Assembly (NCBI GenBank): GCA_028571685.1
Contig: CM053146.1
Coordinates: 109,157,431 to 109,221,430, forward strand
Source: Heterohyrax brucei
Lineage: Eukaryota; Chordata; Mammalia; Hyracoidea; Procaviidae
Direction: 5' to 3'
DNA length: 64,000 nt
The notes beneath the pieces are model-generated. The model saw only the letters and a program-made list of their open reading frames with translations, was not told the origin of the DNA and made no database searches. This document shows positions 56,436-64,000 of this stretch, piece by piece (the first letter of the stretch is position 1; every line of letters starts with the position of its first letter). A program made the position numbers and the translations under genes.

Positions 56436-56530
56436 AAGCAGAAAGAGCAGTCATTTGATGTTATTCAATAATTCTGGGTCTTTACTGATCACTTAGACGT
56501 GTAGGTGGATTGAAAACTTTGGTCTAATGT
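56436..56530. repeat. Direct repeat, copy B (partner at 54852-54985)
   Basis: GAGCAGTCATTTGATGTTATT, TCTGGGTCTTTACTGATCAC and GTGTAGGTGGATTGAAAAC, same order and strand as copy A, without the A-rich insert. Confidence 0.85.
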
Positions 56531-56746
56531 AGTAATAATATAGTAAATGTAATTAAAAGCTAAGCATTGTATTATTTAGAATGGCATGCTTGATGTGGTA
56601 ATAATGATTGTGATTATTAAGAAATTTTATATAATACCAACCAAACTAAATTAGAAGAATAACGTAATTTTTATACGTCACTCCAGTGCACTGTAGCTAC
56701 TAGGCAAATATGATTTATTGTTGGACATTGTCAGTAACTTTCCTGG

Positions 56747-56904
56747 TTAAAACCCACTGCCATAGAGTCAGTTCTAACTCATAGTGACCATATAGACAGA
56801 GTAGAATTGCCCCATAGAGTTTCCAAGGAGTGCGTGGAGGATTTGAACCACTCACCTTCTTGTTAGCAGCTGTGATAGTTAACCACTACACCACTGAGAT
56901 TTTC
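56747..56904 (-). repeat. AfroSINE, short variant
   Basis: CCCACTGCCATAGAGTCAG, GAATTGCCCCATAGAGTTTC and the head CTACACCACTGAGATTTTC. Confidence 0.93.
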
Positions 56905-57109
56905 TTCTTGGCTAAATTTAGGTTTTTGATTGTCTTATCTTTCCATCTTTACTTCTCTTTTTAAAAAAAAAAAAAGAAGATAAGGAAGAAGGAAGGCAGG
57001 AAAAACGACTTCTCCTGATGTGATGAATTAATGAGAAAAGACAAGACAGGAATAGTTGAGAGAAATTCTCAGGACTGAAGTCCTAGCAGTGCTCTTGTAG
57101 GTAGTACAC

Positions 57110-57478
57110 GGTTTGGTCCCTGCGCCCTTCGGGTTGCAGGTGGTGTTCCCAGGGGTTCACCCTCTGCCTCCACCCGTGCTTGCCTTCAGCTGCTTCCTCC
57201 CAGGCTGTGCGTGGCTGCCGACTCACGCTGTTACTCTGCCTAAAATGCCTTTTCCTGTCCCCACCCACCCATGTCTCTTCTCGTTAATCCTTCAGGTCTT
57301 AGCGTACATCTAAAAAGTCCTATCTCCCGGTCATGTGATCTTTCTGCAGTTCATAATTATAGATTTATTTGTATGGCTATTTGATTGATGTATGTGTCCT
57401 CCTCTAGATGATAAGCTGTAGGAGGTTTGGTGCCTCAGCACACAGTAGGCGTTCAAGAAATACTCAGTGATTTTTTTT
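57110..57478 (+). repeat. L2
   Basis: CCTTTTCCTGTCCCCACCCA, AGTCCTATCTCCCGGTCATG, CTAGATGATAAGCTGTAGGA and CACAGTAGGCGTTCAAGAAA follow the L2 3' half. Confidence 0.75.
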
Positions 57479-58088
57479 TTTTAACTGACAACAAAGATTC
57501 ACTCCATGTGAATTTTAACAAAGTCAGACACTTTTCTTTGACATCTTGTCCTCAAAGGTGGATCTGGGCAGCCTCCACATTAGACCACTTCTGCTTTTGG
57601 ATTTTTGGTTTCAGCCAGTGGGCAACTGAGAGATCGCAGGGACCCCTAGCCACACCAAAGTGCCCACACGAGAGCTGTCAGCACTTCCGCTGACGTTCGC
57701 CACCCAGAACTCAGTTCCACAGGCTGGATGGCGTCACATGCAGTGCTAGGAGTGAAGTCTTCCTGTGTGCTGGGAAAGAGGGACACAGTAGTGTGGACGC
57801 AGAGACTGTCTTTGTCACAGCTGTCAAATGGAATTTGAAAAGCTGTCCTGTATTTCTAAATGTGTCCTTTTTTTATTTCAAATACAATAAATTTTTATCT
57901 CTTCTTTTTTTTTTTTGAATTTTCCTAATTAGAATTCCTAACGTTTGTAGTTTTTTCGACAGTTGGTTTTGTTGATCATCTACATATTTCTCCCTAAACC
58001 TATGATGTTATATGCTCTTTATATGTACTTGATCTAGATGAAGTTTATATAAATTAACACTGGATAAAGTACATATAAACCAACACTG
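57479..58088. other. No recognisable gene
   Basis: After a T run, a GC-balanced segment (57590-57800) then AT-rich sequence. A short tandem unit AACACTGGAT(A/G)AAGT occurs at 58058 and 58084. Confidence 0.4.
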
Positions 58089-58190
58089 GATGAAGTTTGA
58101 AAGATACTAAAAACTGAGAAGGAATTTAGCTTTGAGAAAGTTATTATTTTTTTAATAAAGACCAGAAAAACTGATCACAATCATAAAAGT
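58089..58190. repeat. Direct repeat, copy A (partner at 58988-59085)
   Basis: ATGAAGTTTGAAAGATACTA, AGAAGGAATTTAGCTTTGAG and AAAGTTATTATTTTTTTAAT. About 85% similar by eye to 58988-59085. Confidence 0.85.
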
Positions 58191-58987
58191 GTGACAATAG
58201 AAAAAAATCAAACTAATCTCTAGTCACTTGTATGCAAATATATAAATATTGTATTGAAGTCATTGATGAAACCCAAATATTCAGCATTTATGAATGTCAA
58301 TTCAATACCAAGTTTCTGATCTTAAGTTCAGCAGAAGTATACCTCTACAAGTCATATAATGACACTTTGAGTTCTTTTCTAATTATAATATAAATGCTTT
58401 TTTATATATATGTACATATGGAATAAACTGTTTTCTAAAATAATTAGAAAATAGGGTATACTGCTTGATTAAACAGTATAGTCGATAGAATCACATTATA
58501 CATATCATATCCACATAACACGTATTCTGTGAATCCAATGATATTAAGCTTGCTTCAGCTTTAGAATTCAACCGGTCGCAAAATTTAACCATTAATGACT
58601 AAAAAAATGTAAAGTTTGTGCAGAGGTGTTGGGATCATGCATGCTGCTTCCTTTGTACCACACTGTACCCCAGTTCTTTGTCGAGAGCATTGATAGTAAT
58701 CTCCTTGGTAGAAGGCTGGATGAGCCAGGTTTTGCTAGAGTAAATAGAGCATTCAGTGGTAGTTGCATGTTCTGTGAGCTAAAGGTCACTTGCTTCCTGG
58801 AGGTGAGAAGAACAAAGTGCATGCTGAGTTTTGCTAAGGAATGCGTGTAAGTCATTAAACTTTAAATAGAAACCTTAACATGTTGAAATCCATAGTTCAC
58901 ATGTGTGTTTTTATTACATTTTAAATGTTTGATTTTCATAAATGTGTTTGGGAATATTTCCTGTATCATGGCTATTATTAGTGTTGT
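58191..58987. other. No recognisable feature
   Basis: AT-rich sequence between the two direct-repeat copies. A short, less AT-rich segment at 58620-58850 is open on both strands but matches nothing I recognise. Confidence 0.4.
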
Positions 58988-59085
58988 ATGAAGTTTTAAA
59001 GACATTAAAAAGTGAGAAGGAACTTAACTTTGAAGAAGTTATTATTTTTTTAATAGACTAGAAAAACTGATTAGAATAAATACAG
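58988..59085. repeat. Direct repeat, copy B (partner at 58089-58190)
   Basis: ATGAAGTTTTAAAGACATTA, AGAAGGAACTTAACTTTGAA and GAAGTTATTATTTTTTTAAT, same strand as copy A, 899 bases downstream. Confidence 0.85.
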
Positions 59086-59132
59086 TGGTTCATAAATACA
59101 ATGACCCACATTTTTGTAACTCTGTAAACATT

Positions 59133-59345
59133 GGCAGAGTCTTTGAGTGGTGCAAACAGTTGATGTGTTCAGCTGCCGCCCATAAGGTTAGCAGTTCAAG
59201 TCCACTCCAAGATGCCTCAGAAAAAAAGCTTAGTGATCTACTTCCAAAAAGTCAGCCACTGAAACCCTGTAGAGTGCAGTCCTACTCTGAAATGTGTAGG
59301 GTCACCGTGAGTCATAGTCAGTGCGACAGCAACTGGTGTGTTTGT
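59133..59345 (+). repeat. AfroSINE, older long variant
   Basis: CAGAGTCTTTGAGTGGTGCA, CATAAGGTTAGCAGTTCAAG, a CTTCCAAAAAGTCAGCCACT module and GGGTCACCGTGAGTCATAG. Confidence 0.85.
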
Positions 59346-59678
59346 TTAGAAACAGTTTTACAACACACGTTTGTGCATCTCTCAGTGACTGTTTCCACTG
59401 CAGAGAAAGAAAAGCTGAGGCATGGGGCTGTTTCTGTGAGTTTGCAAAGATGCCTGTGGGACTAGTGGAGAAGAGAGCCTGAGACAGAAGCCAATTCTGT
59501 GTTCTCATTGAAACACATCTTGTGTGCAGCTGTAGTCTGTGAGGAGGATCAGTTGCAAAACAGGCCTGGCTTTTTGCACCACAGTCCTAACAAGGCAGTC
59601 TTTCAGAAAATGTGTCCACCAATAAATAGGGTATCAAGATGACTACCAGAATCAATTGTCATTGGTCTAAAATGCCTT

Positions 59679-59836
59679 GGGAGCCCTGATGGCACAGTTG
59701 TTAAGAGCTCCGGCTGTTAACCAAAAGGTAAACAGTTCAAATCCACCAGCCCCTCCTCAGAAACCCCGTAGGGCAGGTCTGCTGTCTCCCGTAGTGTCCC
59801 TAGGCAGTAGACCTGACTCGACAGCAGTGAGTTTTT
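59679..59836 (+). repeat. AfroSINE with target-site duplication, close to SPATS2L exon
   Basis: GGGAGCCCTGATGGCACAG, GTTAAGAGCTCCGGCTGTTA, CCTCAGAAACCCCGTAGGGC and GACTCGACAGCAGTGAG. AAATGCCTT flanks it at 59670-59678 and 59837-59845. It ends about 110 bases before the acceptor of the second coding exon. Confidence 0.95.
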
Positions 59837-59924
59837 AAATGCCTTGAGTATGCTTTTCAAGGCATTTCTAACAGTTGTAATTGTATTTAGTGATAGATTC
59901 ATGAATACAAAATGTGTAGTTTTC

Positions 59925-59950
59925 ACCTGTCATCTCCTTTTCATTTACAG
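59925..59950 (+). promoter_or_regulatory. SPATS2L: 3' splice site of SPATS2L second coding exon
   Basis: The tract CACCTGTCATCTCCTTTTC followed by ATTTACAG is a standard polypyrimidine tract and acceptor. The exon that follows is in phase 0 with the 28870-28908 exon. Confidence 0.85.
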
Positions 59951-60059
59951 ATTTATGCTGTCCGGTCAGTTGTTCCCAACAAAAGTAATAATGAAATAGT
60001 TTTGGTGCTACAACAATTTGATTTCAATGTGGATAAAGCAGTGCAAGCCTTCGTGGATG
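59951..60059 (+). CDS. SPATS2L: SPATS2L second coding exon (UBA/CUE-like domain)
   Basis: The exon follows a pyrimidine-rich tract and TTTACAG acceptor ending at 59950. It encodes 36 codons plus one base and opens IYAVRSVVPNKSNNEI. With the 13-residue leader this gives residues 1-49 plus the first base of a Gly codon. The spaced pattern (VVPNKSNNEI, VLQQFD, VDKAVQAFVDG) is the conserved N-terminal helical segment of SPATS2 and SPATS2L and resembles UBA/CUE folds, in which VVP occupies the place of the MFP motif. The form here (IYAV, QQFDFNVDKA) fits SPATS2L rather than SPATS2. There are no frameshifts or stops. The exon ends in phase 1 if the first GT (60060) is the donor. A second donor lies four bases downstream (60064). 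The following exons (lysine-rich region, conserved SPATS2 core) lie beyond 64000. Confidence 0.93.
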
Positions 60060-60067
60060 GTAGGTAT
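60060..60067 (+). promoter_or_regulatory. SPATS2L: Overlapping 5' splice sites, SPATS2L second coding exon
   Basis: The bases GTAGGTAT offer two GT donors four bases apart. The first (ATG|GTAGGT) has G at +5 and T at +6 and looks stronger. The second (TAG|GTATAT) lacks +5 G. Because they differ by four bases, only one preserves the frame into the next exon, which is outside the window. Confidence 0.6.
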
Positions 60068-60566
60068 ATAGTTCTCCTGAACCTAACCATGGCAGGACTA
60101 AATATTTCAGATACTCGGCATTGTCTTCTTAAAGACATTGAATATCAATTAATTACTGGTTTCTAATTAATAACTTTAGTTCTCATAAAAATAGACTAGT
60201 TTTAAAAAACACATAATAGTAAGAGCAGATGTATAAGTTCTCTTTGCCTAGTTAAAAAACAAAACAATAATGCAGACTCTAGGTAGTTTCCAAAGATACT
60301 GGCCAGATTGCTTCTAATTCTACTCCATTGTCTACTGTCATTTCAATTTGTTATTAAACATACCCTTCATTTGACGGTGTCCCTGTGAATGGAGGATATG
60401 AACCACTTTCCAGACTGCAGAGTTTTCTTACCTGTTCAGCTGCCATAATTCTGCTTAGTTTTATGACAGAAACCGTCAAACTTGATATTTACATTGTCAG
60501 AGAAAACTGCTTTCTTCTTGACTGTCCTTAGTTTATAGTAATTGAGATTTTCTAACTAGGATGCAA

Positions 60567-60594
60567 GCCAGCCAAGTGCCATCGAGTTGTATAT
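60567..60594 (-). repeat. SINE/BovB 3'-tail fragment
   Basis: GCCAGCCAAGTGCCATCGAG. Third example of the scrap type at 6545 and 30808. Confidence 0.55.
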
Positions 60595-60852
60595 CATTCA
60601 TCTTTTCTACCCAGAACGTCTTGCTTTCTCAAAAAAAAAAATTTTTTTTAAGACCATTCTCTGCCTGGTGTATTATAGAATCTGAAGTTTTTTTCAGGAA
60701 TGTTTTTGTCCTGTAAATTTTATAACTTAATGCTGTAGCCTTACTGTGCCTTATCGGAGCATTTTCCCCTGCTGGTTTCAAATTAAATGAATTCCAGTTT
60801 ATAAAAGTGGTGGCAGGGTGGAAGCATCCAGCCTTCTCCAACATTAAGAAAA

Positions 60853-61895
60853 GGAGGAGAGAGAATCAAGATTGGTAGCCCAAGGCTGATTCCTTTGAAG
60901 TGGAAGCCAGACATCTCTTGTCTCTTGCATCTTTTTTCCACTTCTGACACCAATTGTCCCTCCTGTGGTGCTCTGCTAGGTTCGAGAATTCACTGCAGTG
61001 GCCACACAGAACACACAGACAATACTCATGATTATAGAGTTTATCAGGGAAGTACAAGATAGCCATTCAGAATGATGAGTAACTCAGGATACACTTCTAT
61101 CAAGACAGCTTCTTGACCATGCCCATAGGCAAGCCTTTCCCTTGCCCATGGCCTCTCAGCATTAGATCTTTGGTTCCTTAGACCGCTGGAGCCTTTGGAC
61201 CTCGTGGGCTGGCCTGACCTCTGTTCTGCTTGGGCAAGTATTACAAAATTCATTAGCTCTACCAATAAGTGCCCAAGAGCACCTCACTCTGCCAGTAATC
61301 CTTAGCCCAAGTCACTCAGCTCTCTAGCTCTGTATATAGGTCAGTGAGCCTGTCTCCACTGACAAGAGTCCAGAGGTAGCCTACTCTGGCAGAAAACCTC
61401 CTGTCTGATGGTACCCAGCTTTCTCACTCTCTAGGTTGGCAAGCCTGGCTCCATCAAGTGCCTGGGAACACGGTACTCTGCTGGTAAGCCTCCCACCAGA
61501 GGCACTCAGCTTTGTCACTCTGGGCTGGGAAGCTCACTGCTCGTCTCCTGCCAGTTTCTTGTTTCTGCTGCGTCTGCTGCTGCCATTTCCCTGCCACTGA
61601 TTGTCGCCACCTTTGGCGATACAGCTCTTTCTCTGTCTTTGTGTCTCAGGTACAGGAGGTTTTCAGTGCAGAGATTCCAGGTCCAAAGGATTTGCTCCAC
61701 TCCTCCCTATTCTGTGTGGTCGTAAGCTTCCCCTCTTTGTGCTAGGATTGGATGTCTTTTAAGACTAGTGGAATGGCAAAACTGACCAGTCCTCTTGTTA
61801 GGTAGGGTTCCATGTACCTGTTTTGCATGGTTCCACCCAGTCATTTGATGGAAATTACAAGACAGATGGTGCTAAGAAAAGGCCTGTAACAGTGA
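60853..61895. mobile_element. LTR-like element, second copy of the 42.3 kb family
   Basis: GTAGCCCAAGGCTGATTCCT, GCAGTGGCCACACAGAACAC, GGTACTCTGCTGGTAAGCC, CTCACTGCTCGTCTCCTGCC and TCCAGGTCCAAAGGATTTGC, in the same order as at 42325-43335. The middle carries repeated motifs of the type CTCTGC(C/T)AG/CTCACTCT. It is probably antisense; no coding sequence. Confidence 0.65.
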
Positions 61896-64000
61896 AGTAT
61901 TACACCACACAGCTATGAGCAAAGATTCCTCGTCTATGATCAGTTATCATTTGCTTTCTATCCTGGTGTTAGTTTCTATTTTATAAATGTGGACTAGTTA
62001 AACATAATCTGACAGATACGGGCAGAGAACACTTAGCTCATTTCTAAGTTATATTCTATTTATGCCTTAGTTGTCAAGGAGAATTGATTTACTTATTTTC
62101 CTAGGAATTTAATAATCTTCCTGAGTTTCTACAAGTATAATTGTATTTCTGGGAAAGACCTTGACAGCATACTCACATCTTACATCTGCAGTCAAGGGCT
62201 AGGGTCCTCACTGAACTAATAAATGATCAGCATTCAAAACAGACCTTCAAGGAGATTCATGGTATATAGCTGCCTCACTATTTCATCATACTTCGTACAT
62301 GAACAAATACAGGCTCTTCAGTCATAAGAAACAAATAGCAGAGAATGCTGTATTCGTCTGACTTTTCAGAGTTAGGTGTAATTTGTCTCAAGAAAAAATT
62401 CTGAAAATGTGTACAAGCTAGCACAGATTAACTCTCTTTTCAGCTTCTGTCTGCCTACATTGTTTGCATGGGGAAAAGCTTTTGGAAAGGAAGAAGACTG
62501 TTGCCCCTCTTCTTCCCCACCTACATGGCTTGAGGACCCCACATTTCCCCATATGGAAGTTTTTTATTATAAAATGACCTTGATGAATGAATTGATATAC
62601 AGTAACTAATCAGATTTGTTTGTATTTAAATTCTTTTGTCATCAAATTCATCTGTATTTAAATAGAGCGCCTTACTTGAAATTTTTATGTCTGTTGAGAT
62701 CATAAAACTCATTGATTGCTAAAGAACCCTGATTCATTTTGCCAGGGAGCCAGTCGGGTAACTAGAAAGGCTTGTTTAAAATCCATTGAGAGCCAAAAAC
62801 AAATGTTACAAGTCCTTTACAAGGCATTTTGAATGCTGCTATTTCCAAGTGGCTCAAAAAAATCCAAGCAGTTTCAATATAATTGAAATTTAATAATAAT
62901 GGTTTCAAAATCCTGTGTAAATTTGGATATTTCTTCTTCAGAATTACTCGCTGAAAGCTCATTGTCCAAATTACAAATGGAACTTATGTCAAAATATGAA
63001 AATTAGGGGAATGATTGAACATTGCAGTTGGGAATGCAGTAAGCAACTCATCTCCTTTTTCTGATTAAAAAGAACTTTTTTAAAAATGAAGTTTATTTAA
63101 AAAGCAGAAACTTGGCTATAAATAACAACTATCCTAATAATTGTTAACCATTGGAATCACTATAAAAACATAATGGAAATGACTTTCTGAAGGTCTTCAA
63201 AAGAAAAGTGCTGGGAAACATTAATTCTCTGATCACATTATAGGAAACACCAGCCTACTTATAAGAAGCCTGAATTATAGCTACTTTTAACTGTAGTCTT
63301 ATTTCAAGTACATGCATCTCAAACAAGTCTAAGAGAGGCATTGAGTTGGAACCTTTGAATAGATAGAAGTAATTAGCCTCTCTAAATGTTAGTCAAAGCA
63401 ATATGGCCTTTTGCTTATCTAACAGAGACAGTAGATTCAATAATTGGGACCATACTAATTTAAAATTTGTGATAAAGACAAGCCTGAAGTTTATCTTTGT
63501 TTAGCCAACACACTCCTTGTAGAGAGCCATTAATAAGATAGTATTGGGAATGCTTAAAATTGTTAAATGAATACATTTTAAACATTAACCCTTTTTTAAG
63601 AAGCAACCATTTGTATCAAAACAGTTGAACACACTGATTACCTGGAACTTACCCTTAGAATTGCTTCCAGCCCAGCTGGGTAAGGGAATGAACTTTGTTA
63701 GACTATGTGGAACAGTTGTTGTAGCTGACTGGCAACTAAACATTTCTTTAAAAATGTTTTATAGTGTAACCAGGTTAGGCTTTTCCTCTGAATCGGTGTA
63801 GTTCTAGATATGTATGTGAATGGAATTTGACAGAACCTGGATTAAACTTATCGTTTGATGAACTTCTTTTACTTGAAAATGGAAGCTTTGTAAAGGCCGC
63901 ATTCCATCCCTGTCCACGGTGACTAGAGCAGAACTAACATCATAGAACCTGCCCTCACTAGCACCCTGCAAGTTGAGAACCTAATGAGGACAGGCATACA
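61896..64000. other. AT-rich, repeat-poor intron
   Basis: I see no recognisable transposon, gene or exon in the last 2.1 kb. Short frames such as 62409-62609 lack family signal. It may include conserved non-coding sequence, which cannot be judged without comparison. Confidence 0.4.

Larger units (their letters stand above)
28909..59950 (+). other. SPATS2L: SPATS2L intron between coding exons 1 and 2
   Basis: A 31 kb phase-0 intron with GTAAGA donor and TTTACAG acceptor. It is filled with AfroSINE, L1, BovB, LTR, MIR and L2 copies, listed separately. I saw no further exon in it with both good splice sites and a recognisable product. Confidence 0.8.
60060..64000 (+). other. SPATS2L: Start of the following SPATS2L intron
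   Basis: The intron opens at the exon 2 donor and runs off the window. Frame-read-through from exon 2 meets a stop at 60164. It holds one ~1 kb LTR-like element (60.85-61.9 kb) and short SINE scraps. The last 2 kb look free of recognisable repeats. Confidence 0.7.

Noticed and set aside
59085..59465. 126-codon plus-strand ORF just upstream of the SPATS2L exon
   Set aside because: Most of it is an AfroSINE (59133-59345), and it has no splice sites linking it to the exon.
1..64000. CRISPR array, phage, operon or other prokaryotic system
   Set aside because: There are no spaced identical repeats, no dense gene arrangement and no bacterial signals; the direct repeats found are isolated pairs.
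60060..64000. Third SPATS2L coding exon (lysine-rich region)
   Set aside because: I searched the visible sequence for a lysine-rich frame after a good acceptor and found none, so it must lie beyond the window.

Overview
This window is mammalian genomic DNA, almost certainly from a paenungulate afrothere and most likely an elephant. The diagnosis rests on the repeats. There are about 35 copies of the tRNA-derived AfroSINE, several 3' ends of the afrotherian/elephant type of L1, and a large load of BovB/RTE retrotransposon sequence. There are no bacterial or viral genes, CRISPR arrays or operons. Nearly all long ORFs are chance ORFs or fragments of retrotransposon reading frames. Species and family names come from recognising the sequences by eye, not from a database search.

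The one real gene I can support is SPATS2L (stress-granule and nucleolar protein, SPATS2 family) on the + strand. Two coding exons are visible. The first (28848-28908) carries the start codon in a strong Kozak context and encodes only 13 residues. The second (59951-60059) encodes the first helices of the UBA/CUE-like N-terminal domain. The phases join cleanly (phase 0) across an intron of about 31 kb, and the second exon ends in phase 1, so translation continues beyond the right edge. Everything from 1 to 28847 is upstream or 5'UTR-intron sequence, and 60060-64000 is the start of the next intron.

Layout. 1-660: unique DNA with a TG/AG microsatellite. 660-5770: a minus-strand BovB, nearly full length but with an internal gap, split by a 5'-truncated L1 (1630-3005, target-site duplication visible) and by an LTR-like element (4050-4569), then a plus-strand BovB 3' tail. 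5.9-28.8 kb: AfroSINEs, MIR and L2 relics, an L1 3' end, a solo MaLR-like LTR, a CpG-dense patch at 16.6 kb and a (GT)39 microsatellite at 25.4 kb. 28.8-60 kb: the large intron, with four related MaLR-like solo LTRs (33.2, 36.2, 41.6 and 46.6 kb), two ~1 kb copies of another LTR-like family (42.3 and 60.9 kb), a mosaic of inverted BovB pieces at 50.9-53.2 kb and three more L1 3' ends. 55.1-55.9 kb and 62-64 kb are notably poor in repeats. The main interest is in nested-insertion chronology, the sequence shared by the AfroSINE and BovB 3' ends, local duplications, and the ambiguous splice donor of SPATS2L exon 2. I did not find a previously undescribed biological system.
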